NCBI GenBank assembly: GCA_030765065.1
Contig: CM060975.1
Location: 166,504,993 to 166,568,992, forward strand
Direction: 5' to 3'
Source: Deroplatys truncata
Taxonomy: Eukaryota > Arthropoda > Insecta > Mantodea > Mantidae
Length of the DNA: 64,000 nt
A program made the translations under genes and the position numbers. A model generated the notes under the pieces. That model was not told the origin of the DNA. It saw only the letters and a program-made list of their open reading frames with translations, and did not search any database. Position 1 is the stretch's first letter. Each line of letters opens with the position of its first letter. Shown here in pieces: positions 1 to 10,949 of the stretch.

Positions 1-1204
1 TTCATGAGGTACACATTACGCAATTCTACAGAATCTCTCGCGTCGTAAAGTTAGTTACAAAATGTAAAGTAAGCGTACGGCAGTAATTATATTCGGAAAT
101 ATAACAGTTTCAGTCAGGCGTGTATAAAGATCACAAATGTGAACTATTAATTAAGTGTGACGGCTATAAAACTGTGAAAACAAATTCTTTTATATTTCTA
201 GTAACAACTCCTTTCCGTTTGCACGCCCTGATTAGAGATTGCTCGACTGAGTAATAATAGCTAGCCGGAGGACAAAGAACCCAAAATTCAAAATAGTAAA
301 ACAATAACAGGCGCTCAGAAAAAAAGATAACACGAACAGATTACCGCGACAACCTACAGTTCAGTATGTTTTCTAGAGTTTCTTCAAAATGTCTAATATT
401 TTCACGTAAGTTTCCACAGTGAATGTGCTATTAAAAGAACTGGCTTAAAGGGGGAGGATACAAATGTTCCTGTGCCCGCAAAATGTGCAAATAAAAGCGA
501 ACATTTCTATTATCAGTTTTAGGAAGTATATTTGACTGTGCGAAAAATGTTAACATATAAATGTATCATCCAAAAAAACATAATTTGTAATGCAATATTA
601 ATGGCGCCACTGCTACAGTGTCATCTGTGTCAGTACCATGTCGCTTCTTTCACTAAGAGAAAGTGCTTTTAGAAGGGTGCAAACAAAAGGATCTGCAAGA
701 TCAATACAATACTTAACAGAATCGCCAATTTAAAAGGTTAACTCATATGAAGCTCCCCGAAACGAAGCACGTTTAGAACTATAACCTATATCAGATTATT
801 TCATAATCACTTATGTCACGTCAGGGGGCGTATTCCCCTCCAGTATGCCGCTCGTCTTTGGAATCAATAAGAGGTTAATTGACATCGCACTATTAACAAA
901 CTCAAAGGTTTTCACAACAGATTTCAAACATTTTTTGGTAAATATCACCTTACCTTTTACTATCTACCGAGTTAACTGCAGAAGGGACAATCCGATAATG
1001 AAATGATGGCCGAAGAACAGTTACAGCGCTACCAAAACGCAAGTGACTCACAACACAGAGAAGAATCAGTAACATTCATCAAAGCTATGCAAGCTATAAA
1101 TTATTAAATGAATGTGCAACCGTGAGGTTGGGATCCTAAAGTTCTAAAAGTACACAATGCCGATTCTAAGGGCTAAGAAAAGAAATCTAATAAGCTCCTC
1201 ATTA
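1..1204. other. AT-rich non-coding stretch, nothing recognised
   Basis: No open frame of useful length, no RNA gene and no clear repeat structure could be seen on either strand. The base composition matches the rest of the window's unannotated DNA. Confidence 0.5.
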
Positions 1205-1206
1205 TA

Positions 1207-1554
1207 CAAGGTGGACCATTTAAATTGAGACTGTGTAATATCTCCAAAACTAAGCGTTGTAGAAAGAAATGCCTTTAATAGAAGTTGCTTGATATTATAG
1301 GGGAAAGTAAATGCCATTAGTCGTGTTTTATTTAAAGGACGTTGTGATGGTCATTTTAGGGTCAATTTAAATTGACCATTATTACAGATTCTCATTTTAA
1401 AAAATTAAATCGTCGTAACGTCCTCCAAACAAAACATGACTAATGGCATTTATTTTCCCTCATCATATCAAGCAACTTTTATTTAATACATTTCTTTCTA
1501 CAACGCTTAGTTTTGGAGATATTGTATAGTCTCAACTTAAATGCTCCACCTGTG
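1207..1554. mobile_element. MITE with ~130-bp terminal inverted repeats
   Basis: A fold-back element of about 348 bp. The left arm (about 1207-1345) and right arm (about 1424-1554) are reverse complements with scattered mismatches, covering blocks such as AATATCTCCAAAACTAAG and ACTAATGGCATT. The tips read CAAGGTGG and CCACCTGTG and are flanked by TA, fitting a TA target duplication as used by Tc1/mariner-type transposases. The centre is too short to code. A solo copy of one arm occurs at about 37677-37812, so the family is dispersed. Assignment to Tc1/mariner rests only on the TA flank and is inference. Confidence 0.8.
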
Positions 1555-2683
1555 TACATGAACCAACTGAACACCACACCATGAGAGGTGAATGTCAAGC
1601 ATATGTTTTTGTCCTCTTAAAATAATACTCTTACTGCAGTAACTTCAATTTAAAATTTTTGCCATATACAATTTTTGCTCTCTTCCGGTGACAATCTGCA
1701 CATGGCCACTTCAAACATTGCCACGAAACAACGTATGTAATACCAAGAATTATGTGAAAACTCTGATTATAAAATTTTAACTCATAGTTTCTATAAAACC
1801 ATTGTATAATTGTTTTGCTTTTAAGTTTATTGAAGAGTGCAGCGGATATTGGTATAGAGATAAATGCGCCTGAAGTTCAAGATATAAAAAAATACAAGAA
1901 CAAATATTTAATGCTTAAGCTTCCTTTTATATTTTAGTGTTACAATTATAGCGTATATTTTAGATTTAGAAGGAATTAAAAAATCGTATAACATAATTCA
2001 GAAGAAAACCAGGAGTGTGATCATGCCATAATCAGAAATACAATATTTAACAGTTTAGGGCACGCTTCTATCGCAAAAGTTTACTAGTATGGCATAATAC
2101 AGTTTAAAATACGTTTTGCAAAACAAAATTAATAAGTGACAGTTTACAATACAATACATCCAGTAAATTGGTCAATATATATTCAGAAGTCTTCGAAATT
2201 TTTGTTATACTTGTGTGGTCTCTTAGAAAAATCATAAATTATTTACACATGAAACTACGCAAAGTGCCCCTTTACATGTAACTGAGCAGTTGCGTATATG
2301 AGCTTCCATCTACCACATTTGATTTCTTTTGTAGAATAATTAGAGTACCTTTAAAAACTTTTGCTTCTATTTTCAAATCCGTCAAGTCATGGAGGTTTCC
2401 TTATACAGAAGTAAAGGTTATGTAATGTTTAATACGTATGAAAAGTGTAACCAAATTCTGCTAGGTAGTTTCCAAGAAATGAGTATCTACATGTGAGAAG
2501 TCTACCTTCCTTTTATCGCACTATTTATACTTATATGCCTAAAATACACTACTCGCAAAATATTAATTTATTTACAGTTTTCTTATATAGAAATCTAATG
2601 GGAGACTAAATAGCAGCTGATAACAAAATACGTATGTTTGCGAATGCAACAAGTGGACGATAAACTTGATATAAATAAAAAAA
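1555..2683. other. AT-rich non-coding stretch, nothing recognised
   Basis: Very AT-rich sequence with many stop codons in all frames. I see no transposon termini, no microsatellite of note and no coding signal. Confidence 0.45.
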
Positions 2684-3464
2684 TCTGATGCGTTACATTC
2701 ACATGGCTTTCTCTACCCTCTATTATTAATGGATATACAAGTTATTTTTATGCAAGCTTATTTTCCTATCCACTTCACTTTTAATCGAGATAAACCTTTC
2801 CGGAAATAGCTGTAATACACATTTCGTTGCAGATACAAAGGAATAGCGATAGCCAAATGTTTTACAACTGGACGCCACACGTAGCCTTAAAATCGTATAC
2901 TCTCCAGGACATCGCGAGAAACACCTGAAAATCGGCAGGACATTAAAAGAATATTTAAGTATTAAACAATTAGAACCACCAATAACGAATATCTCGGATA
3001 TAGCTGATGCCTCAAAAAATTTATTTGCAATAAATTGTGTGTTTTAAAGAGATCTAAATTTTACGTTTTCATCTATCGCTTAACGTTTACCAGTAATACA
3101 AGGTTATACAAAATTCCTTCCGAACAAGAGGACTCCACAGGCTATTCCCATAAATTTCAAGATATGTATATTACTTGTCGTATAAATATATTAAATATAT
3201 GATATTTTAACCAAAATCGTAGAGCAAATTTTAGAAAACAAAAGGCCTCGAAAAATGTTCCATGCAAAGGGTAGTTTCGGCTTGGGGATTTTCTTGAAAA
3301 TCTTTGTATCGCATCTTTGGAAGATACTGAAACTAAATACCAAGTTTGTGTTTATCCAACATTTCGTTTTTGATTCATGCACAGACGCGCGCACGCGCGC
3401 ACACACGCACACACACACACACACACACAGACACACACGGACCATTTGCTAAAAGTGCTTTTTT
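2684..3464 (-). mobile_element. Abundant ~0.83 kb repeat, copy A (first part)
   Basis: This copy starts with the family terminus TCTGATG followed by CTTTCTCTAC and runs through the conserved body (CGATAGC-type block, the region with TTTCAAGATAT, the ATGTTCCATG-type block) into a CA-rich microsatellite at 3390-3440. It breaks off in a T run at 3459-3464 where copy B begins. The missing tail resumes at 4305-4405, so copy A was split by insertion of copy B. Small open frames here follow the repeat body and microsatellite and are not taken as genes. Confidence 0.8.
3390..3440. repeat. CA/CG-rich microsatellite inside repeat copy A
   Basis: An imperfect (CA)n run with CG interruptions. It lies at the same place in the repeat body as the CACACA runs of other copies (for example 50902-50940 and 61525-61580), so it is a family component that varies in length, not an independent locus. 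Confidence 0.9.
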
Positions 3465-4298
3465 ACTTTCTCTACTACATATAGTAAGTAGGGGAAGTAT
3501 TGTATTCCACCCAAAAATTCGATACCGAGATTTCACCGGAAATACATGTTTTGAGACCCCCTGAATCCAAGAAAAGTCTTTTTGGAAACATGTCCGTGTG
3601 TGTATCTGTGTGTCTGTGAACAGCATAACTCAGAAACGAACAGTCGGATAAACACCAAACTTCGTATTTAGGTTCAGTATCTTCCAGAGATGCGACACGA
3701 AGGTTTTCAAGGAAATCCCCCCACCCCAGACTACCCTTTACAAGGAACATTTTTCGAAAACTTTAATTTTCTCAAAAATGGCTCTAACGATTTTGATTAA
3801 AATATCATATGTTTAAGATATTCTCATGAGAAATGAAATCTATATCTCGAATTTTCTGGGAATGTCTCCAAAAGTATTCTTCATTGTGAACGACTTTTGT
3901 ATAACTGGTAAACCATAAGAGATAGACAAAATTTTACTACACAAAAAATGTAGGTCGTGTTAAAATACACAAAATACATTATTTTTTGTTGTTGAGTGAA
4001 CCGTTTTCGAGATATTGCTTGTTATTCCCTTAAATTTTCCAATACTTATACCTTTTCTCAAATTCGTTATTCGTTTTTTTTATGTCCTAGACATGCAAAG
4101 AGATTGGAATGCTCCACATAGCAACCAGCGTTAAAATATTTGACTATCGCTTAAAACCTACCATATTCCCCTTGCATCTACATGTAAATTACGAATAAGA
4201 TTAACATCTCGATTAACATGAAGCATATGGAGAATAAGCGTTTGTAAAAATAGTTTGTACAAGAGTAGAGAAAGTCATGTGAGTGTAACACATCAGAG
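3465..4298 (+). mobile_element. Abundant ~0.83 kb repeat, complete copy B nested in copy A
   Basis: A complete copy. Its left tip is ACTTTCTCTACTAC, followed by an imperfect hairpin (CTACT...AGTAG). Its right part is GTAGAGAAAGT, then a short palindrome (ATGTG...CACAT type) ending CATCAGAG. The 11-bp ACTTTCTCTAC and GTAGAGAAAGT blocks are subterminal inverted repeats. Six Ts flank it on both sides (3459-3464 and 4299-4304). No transposase is encoded. Subterminal inverted repeats, end hairpins, an internal microsatellite and T-rich targets resemble Helentron-associated (DINE-1/HINE) elements; that assignment is inference. Confidence 0.82.
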
Positions 4299-4304
4299 TT
4301 TTTT

Positions 4305-4405
4305 ATTCAGGGAACTCAAAACATGCACTTCTGGTGAAATATCGGTACCTATAGAATTTTTGGGTAGAATACAAGACCTTCTCTACCTACTATGTATGAG
4401 AAAGT
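4305..4405 (-). mobile_element. Abundant repeat, copy A (remaining tail)
   Basis: It continues exactly the family body missing from copy A: ATTCAGGGAACTCAAAAC, then the block ending in GAATTTTTGGGTAGAATAC, then CTACCTACTATGTATGAGAA as the degraded hairpin and subterminal repeat. Together with 2684-3464 it restores one full element interrupted by copy B. Confidence 0.75.
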
Positions 4406-5350
4406 AAAAAGCTAGTGTGACACCACAAGCATGATTTATTTGTGTTAAACAATTTTAAACAAACTTTTGGAAAAGAACTGTTGTTGAAAGTATGCACAAC
4501 AAACTTTATAAATAATGTTTTTATCATTTTAATTGACTTGCTTTTAAGACAGAAGATGCATTAAAATTCTTTGTTTACTTAGATTGATCTCCAAATATTC
4601 CAACATTAGAGAACTAGGCTTGCAGAAAAGCTTGCAATTATTCATTGACTCACCTGAATGACCTTCATGTTTGCTCTCAGCTATTGGTAGCGTGTGTTTT
4701 AATCGGGAACTAAAGACGACGTTTTCCTTCAACGGTAACGTGCTTTTATTTCTAGCAGTCCCTTAGGCACTGTAATCGTCGTATTACCGCATACGTGTCT
4801 CACAACTAATGAACTAGCAAACTGACCATGTAGGTCTAAATGATGCGTGCTTAATCTCTTACAAGACGCTTTTCAACTGCCTGTAACACATGAGAGTCCG
4901 AGCACATAGTGACAGCCCCTACCCTACCCACGCTCCCCTTAGGTAGTTCCGGTTTTTCAGAGCTGTTCCCCCGTTTTCTCTTTCGTTCCGTTTTGGCTCC
5001 GGGCGATTGTTTTGTAATTTCTTTTTGGTATCCAGTCGTTCCGGATGCACTGCTCTGCAACAGATACCGTTACACTTTAATGAGCATATGTTCTGAGCAT
5101 ATAATTACCATAAAACTGCTATGTAAGTACTGATGCTAAAACATTTCTCCTGGCGTTCGTGTTGTAAGCTGTAGTAACAAGCAAGGATTAGATTAAAGCT
5201 TCCTGCCTTATATTTGTAACCGTAATATTATTTTGGTTTTCACTTCATCAAGTATAACAAGTGTACTTACGAGTTTACATCGCTGTGTCACTTTTGATCA
5301 GCCTAGCAAGCAGCATGAAAGATAAATGCGTCTGTTATACTTTAATTTTT
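4406..5350. other. Non-coding stretch, nothing firmly recognised
   Basis: Contains a slightly GC-richer segment at 4860-5065 with short open frames on both strands (74 codons plus, 69 codons minus). Neither resembles a known protein and they are mutually antisense, so no gene is called. The rest is AT-rich without visible structure. Confidence 0.4.
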
Positions 5351-6187
5351 ACTTTCTCTATCACGTACAAAGTAGGTAGACAAGGTATTGCATTCCACCC
5401 AAAAATTCGATACCGAGATTTCACCGGAAATAGATGCTCTGAGGCCCCCTGAATCCAAATCTGAATTTTTAGAAAAAGGTTCATGTGTGTGTCTGTGAAC
5501 ACCGTAACTCAAAAACGAAAAGTCGGTTAAATACCAAGTTGGTATTTCGGTTCAGTACCTTCCAGGGATGCAACACGAGGATTTTCAAAAAAATTCCCCA
5601 CCACAAACAAGTCTTCATTTAGAACATTTTTCAAATGTTTGATTTTCTAAACAAAGGCTCTAACAATTTTGATTAAACTACCATACATTAAATATATTTA
5701 TATGATAAATAAAATTATATATAGAATTTTCTGGAAATAGCCTGTGAAGTCTTCTTCATTCTGAAGTAATTTTGTATAATCTTATATAACTGGTAAATGT
5801 TAAGCGAGGTACGAAAACGTACTGCACAAAAAATCTCTTTAAAACACACAATTTAATTAAAAAAAGATAATGGCATAAGCCATTTGGGGTATCCGTCATT
5901 AAAGGTTCGAATTGTTTATTTCTTGGTCATTCCCTGAAAGTTCTTGTCAACATTTAATTGTTTCTCGCGATTGAAATTTTAAAGCTAGCATATAGCGTCC
6001 AGTTCTTAAACATTTGACTATCTCTGTTCCCTTTATGTCTATAACGAAATATGTAATGTAGCTATTTCTACAAAGGTTTACTGGGTTAAAATGTAGCAGA
6101 TAGAAAAATAAATTTTAGTACGGATAATTTTTATACCTGCTAATAAAGATAGAGATAGAGAAAGTCATGTGAATACATCACATCAGA
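5351..6187 (+). mobile_element. Abundant ~0.83 kb repeat, copy C
   Basis: A near-complete copy in the same orientation as copy B, from ACTTTCTCTATCAC to the degraded right end GATAGAGAAAGT plus CATCAGA. The CA microsatellite is reduced to a short GTGTGTGTC tract. Body blocks such as AAAATTCGATACCGAGATTT are shared with copies B, F and H. It is more diverged than B. T-rich DNA lies on both sides. Confidence 0.8.
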
Positions 6188-7539
6188 TTTATTTACCTAT
6201 TAATGTTGAAAGGTATTCACAATTAGCATGTGGAATGAACATTTTGGGATAGTAAAGTTTGTTTCAGGAAATTTTGACTATTACTTACATAGAATTTTAT
6301 CTATATTCTGCACCAAACAGTCAAAAGCTTAAGGATGCATTTAATGAAATACGTTTATCCTTCTTTCTTTCTGTCTTTGTTTGTTCCTAATTTATTTCTC
6401 ATGTCCACTTAGTCTTAAAACTAGCAGCAAACCAGTTACTGCAGGTACCTATAGTTTGATTGTTATAATGATATTTGAGAAAACCATCTTATATTCGAGT
6501 AGCTGGCCCACTGAAGAGTTGACAACCAGCCTAGTACCCAGCATTGCATGGATGCATTCTATAAATAATAGGTTAAAAATAAGGATGAGATGATTAAACT
6601 TAAATTTTTACATCTACCTAAAGTGTGAGTGTTAAAACTCTTGTATAAATTGGTCGAATAATGCAAACTTGTACACACATAAGGAGTTGAAAATATGAGT
6701 AGGGATAGTTTTTCTTCTTTTTGAAGTTGTAAGGTATCCTATAATTTCCATAAATGTTTTATAAATCAAGTGTAAAAATTTTAGCTCTGGTTTGCCATGT
6801 TTAAAATAGGGGGAGTAGTTTTTAAGTTTCCAGGTACTATATGAAAATAAAGTTTAGGTAATTTTTGGAAGTTGTAACGCAATCTATGGTTTTTTTCCAA
6901 GTTCTCAAATGTAACTGAACAATATTTTGACCAGAGAGGTTAAACATTTCAGATTTCCACATAAGGGATTTAAAATATTAAGAGGTAATTCTTTTGAGAA
7001 TTGTAAGGTAGCCTATAATTTTCGTTAAGTTTACTACTACAAGGTTTTTTAGAGACAGACTAAGAAGTGTTGACTTGTAACTTGGGGGTTGAAATAGGAA
7101 CTGAAAATAATAGTACCTAGCTAAAGATTTTGAGAGTTGTAGAATGGGTTATAATTTTTGCGGATTGTAAAATGCTAGTGTTAAAGGTTTTGAGAAAATT
7201 ACACTAAAACTACTCTTGAACAAACTCTCTCCATTCACTACACTGGGCTGAAAGTCATTAGAAATCTGTAATGTTCCCAACAACGTGCCGTAAAGAATCT
7301 TTTCATATTCATATTCAACGAGATGTGTTTGAAATTGGGTTTCAAGTATGTGAAAAACTCCCTAATCCCCTTAAGTGTTAAATTATGTTGTAATAATTCG
7401 CACCCTATACCTCTCCGGAAGAATATTACTATTCATGGCGAAAGAATGACCAAAATCGGATAGGTAGTTCCCGAAATTATCCTACGCGCTCGCCCGGCAT
7501 ACACGGTGTATCTCTGTATAATATCAGTATTGATTAACG
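6188..7539. other. AT-rich stretch with a decayed ~135-bp periodic repeat
   Basis: Between about 6715 and 7165 a motif like TTGTAAGGTATCCTATAATT recurs four times with spacing of roughly 130-145 bp and heavy divergence. A later block near 7430-7490 (ACCAAAATCGGATAGGTAG) resembles tails commonly found in decayed insect repeats. No coding potential is visible. Confidence 0.4.
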
Positions 7540-7556
7540 ACATAGCTAAAATTTAA

Positions 7557-7708
7557 ATTGAGTTTTATTTATGGACGCTCTTTAACTACTATGGTTCTTA
7601 GGGTCCCATTCTATATTCGGCGTGAGAGACCGGTAATTTTGCTCAGAGGCCTCTTTATCAGGCTTGAGGTTCTTTTACGTGCCGTAAATCTACGACACGG
7701 GACCACCA
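7557..7708 (-). mobile_element. 5'-truncated retroposon with ~18-bp target duplication
   Basis: About 150 bp that match, inverted, the right arm of the fold-back at 10340-10537 (shared blocks include TACGTGCCGTAAATCTACGA and CAGAGGCCTC). It is flanked by near-identical direct repeats, CGACATAGCTAAAATTTA at 7540-7557 and CGACATAGCTGATATTTA at 7709-7726. A long, variable target duplication and a truncated 5' end are the hallmarks of target-primed reverse transcription (SINE/LINE type). The parent family was not identified. Confidence 0.72.
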
Positions 7709-7726
7709 CGACATAGCTGATATTTA

Positions 7727-8949
7727 GTTTGGGCGAGCCTCACAATTAGGGTGTCTTGAATATTTCATAGGGCTTATTCCATTAATATTGTCAAACATAT
7801 AAAGAAAACTGACCTCACAGTTTTTTAAAATACATGAAACCATTTATATTTTAATATAAATATTCTTTGTAAAATTTGTCTAACTTCATCGGCATAAGTT
7901 CTTATAATGCAGTTTGTGTCACCTTCCCAAATCCCTACTTAAAATGTTCATAGTTATTGTATTGATTTTCATGCCAGTTTCCCTTAAATTCTTTCCTAAT
8001 TTTATGAATCAAGAGATCTTTGTTTGTTTTTACACACCATGTAGGAGTGAAATTATTTCTCCATATGGTCTTACATAAATTCAATCGCTTGCTGTTCCCT
8101 TTTAAGAATTCTGATTCCGGAATACTAACTAGAACCAAAGCAACTTTCAAGTTCCTCTGAAATCTAACAATTAACGTCTCTAAATCAGAGGTCCAAAGTT
8201 TGGTTTTCTTTCGGAGGCAGAATTTACACTTATTTAGAAGCTTTCACTATTTTCTCTGGAATTCAAAATGTGATCAAGGAGTTAGCGTTTGTGTGATTCA
8301 AACTTGAAGTATTAAAATCCAAAGATTTGAAGTGTATCCCCAACTAAAATTCATTGCTGATAGCAATGTTTTTCAAAAGTTAAAAAACCTCATATGGCTT
8401 CAGATATTAAAGCTGTTGATACATGAAATATTTAATATAATTTTTAATGTTAAAATGATAGTCATTCCAAGCCCTAACGTCTAAGGATGCTTGTATGATA
8501 CATATCTGAAAGAAGTCCAGAAAGAGAAGTTTGAGTCCAACAGCATAGCATCTTCTCGATTATAATAATTGCTTATTTAGTCCGATTTTTAATTTTAGTT
8601 GACCAATAAGATTCAACATTTTCTTATAGAAAAGCAAGCTAGGATATTTGTGTTTATAAACAAATTCATCTGTATAATAATCGCTATTACGCATGTATAA
8701 ATATTCGCCCGCAATTCCTGAAGTTATAGTTGCAAACCTAGCACATTATCTGAGGCTGTTTCATATGCATTTTCTTTAAGGTGTAAAGTAGGAAAATCTG
8801 GATTATTGCCATGATCATAGAAAACACTCATTTTTGGACCGTAAAGCTTCTCTGCAAACACTTGATTCTCCAACGATTAAGTTTAAACTGGTCTGGGAAT
8901 GTATGTAGCACCTTGTGACACTGATAAAAGACATGTAGTGGTTCCTAGT
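7727..8949. other. AT-rich non-coding stretch, nothing recognised
   Basis: No repeat terminus, microsatellite or coding signal was found. A 71-codon minus-strand open frame at 7935-8150 has no recognisable similarity and is taken as chance. Confidence 0.4.
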
Positions 8950-9081
8950 TGATTAATGACGGACCGTTGGGAGATTATACATGCTGTATTACGTAACTGT
9001 AGGTCATCTTGTTACCCATACCCTTGTAATGTACCACGACGTTCTCCTAGACCGGAATCTGATGATCGTATATCAGTATTC

Positions 9082-9120
<39 letters not shown>

Positions 9121-9893
9121 GTAATTATTATTTTATAATTATGCCACGGCTGCTGTATTTGTGTCGGAGAGCAATTGTGTCTTGTCAGGGTTAGGTATGG
9201 AGAAAGTTACAATATTTTGCATATACATACTCTTAACTATTTCTCTTGTATTTTAGATAAACCACATATGATATTCACAATTCACTATCACCTTTGTCAT
9301 GTTAAAATATGTATAACTGGCAGATTTTAAATATGTAGTTTTAGCGTCTATTTAGAGACGAGCTTATTCGCGTCCTTCCTGCTCAAAGTCTGACAAGCTT
9401 CTGTTAGCGTTCCCTTCAACCGTTTTCTGCGTACGTATTTGAATTACGGGTATGTATCAGCACCTGATTGGTGCTACTATCCAATAACAGTTTACGTTTT
9501 ATATATATGTTTACAGACTTCCATTGTCTTAATTATGAATCCAAGTTTCGTTACATGCTTACGTAGATACTGCTGAGGTTCTCGTAATTTTTTTTACTGG
9601 TTATATAGCTAACAATGACCTTTCTCTCTCATATTGTATTACGTATGTTATAACGTTATATACGTGTTCTCTACCATATATACATTATGAATATATGTGT
9701 TTTTAACATATTTTAATTATAATGCGAAATTTATATAATATAGACTATTAGCAAAGACAATACATAACACTTAAAACTTAGAACAAAATATTAAAGAAAA
9801 GGATTATTAATGTGTTGATGCTAGAACCTGTGAATTAACATCTTATTACAGTAATGTGTTATCGTATTAGTTTGTCGGTGGCTGGTACTGTAT
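8950..9893 (-). repeat. 3' LTR of the old minus-strand Ty3/Gypsy element
   Basis: About 940 bp that align over their length to 18616-19534, in the same orientation. Shared blocks include CTGTATTACGTA, CTGGAATCTGATGATCGTAT after a small shift, TTAGCGTCTATTTAGAGACGA and TTATTAATGTGTTG. Identity is moderate, with many substitutions and indels and a (TG)n expansion only in this copy, so the insertion is old. The exact TG/CA ends and target duplication could not be fixed. The pol remnants between the two copies run on the minus strand, which makes this the 3' LTR. Confidence 0.8.
9083..9119. repeat. (TG)n microsatellite in the LTR
   Basis: About 18 uninterrupted TG units. The other LTR has only a few TG-like units at the matching place (about 18750), so the expansion happened after insertion. 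Confidence 0.95.
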
Positions 9894-9973
9894 GTTGCTT
9901 CATATTGCCCCTACTATAAATACTAATAAGTCGCGTTCACCGACCTTAGTGTATTTATAGTACTCCTTTTCTT

Positions 9974-9976
<3 letters not shown>

Positions 9977-10020
<44 letters not shown>

Positions 10021-10021
10021 C
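9977..10021. repeat. (TA)n microsatellite
   Basis: About 22 TA units with one G interruption, lying just inside the 3' LTR of the old Gypsy element. Confidence 0.95.
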
Positions 10022-10204
10022 ATAAAACAGTGCACTAACTTTCTTTTTATAAACACTATATCTGCCTTTGGGTATTCATCATCACGTTAATGCACTGCCT
10101 TGCTTATACGCAACTGACATTCGTGTGTATATCTCAGCCTTTTTGGTGTATTGACCTCGCAATGACATTGTTGTCTTAGCCTTTCCGCTCTTGCAGTTTT
10201 CTCC

Positions 10205-10553
10205 CTGTGAAAGACAGGAAATTTTGCTCAGAGGCCTCTTATCAGGCTTGAGGTTCTTTTACGTGCCGTAAATCCACGACACGGGACCACCGGCTTTACT
10301 TCCCTTCCTAAAGAAGCCGTGCTAAGAATTTTTTTCGGGCGTAAAAATCCTTAGCACGGCTTCCTTCGGAAGGGAAGTAAAGCCGGTGGTCCCGTGTCGT
10401 AGATTTACGGCACGTAAAAGAACCGCAAGCCTGATAAGAGGCCTCTGAGCAAAATTTCCGGTCTTTCACGCCCAATATAGCATGGGACGCTAAGAACCAT
10501 AGTAGTTAAAGAGCGTCCATAAATAAAACTCAATTTCTTTCTTTCTTTCTTTC
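10205..10553. mobile_element. Fold-back (head-to-head) retroposon with (TTTC)n tail
   Basis: The left arm (about 10205-10330) and right arm (about 10338-10470) are near-perfect inverted repeats containing ACGTGCCGTAAATC, GACACGGGACCACCGG and TTACTTCCCTTCC, with a very short spacer. The right arm continues to AATAAAACTCAATTTC and a (TTTC)n tail at 10535-10553. An inverted 5' part joined to a normally oriented tailed 3' part is what twin priming yields when a LINE/SINE-type RNA is integrated. A related single copy lies at 7557-7708. The RNA would fold into a long hairpin. Confidence 0.75.
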
Positions 10554-10949
10554 CCTTTTTTATCTTACATTGTTACATACAAATGTAAGTGTGTCTTGTT
10601 TCTACAATGCTATTGTTACATATAGAATGAATCTGTATGTTGCATTATTTACAGGGTATTTGTGAGCGAGAAAACTGAACATCCAAAACTTATATTACTC
10701 TCACAAAGTTTATAACATTTATCTATATTTGCTTGCTACCTATTTACTGTTGCTGTACCAGAAGTCATCTACATTAATCTTATTATGCTTATCCATATTT
10801 TCTTGTTTCTCTATTTATTCTTCTTTCTTCTGTATGTAGTTGTCCTAGTTACTTGTCTCTTGCTTGAAAGGTTTTAATATGCTAATGTGGTAGTTTCCTA
10901 TGAAACATTGTCCATTTTTGTCATACAGCTCACATGTATTGTGCTTAAT

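Noticed and set aside
3191..3750. Several 65-91-codon frames rich in Thr-His or Val-Cys repeats on both strands
   Set aside because: They are translations of the CA/GT microsatellite and of the abundant repeat body around it; both strands are open for the same trivial reason.
2684..4405. The inverted pair of ~800-bp arms as one large fold-back transposon
   Set aside because: The tail of the first arm resumes after the second arm and T6 runs flank the second copy, so this is one element inserted into another in opposite orientation.
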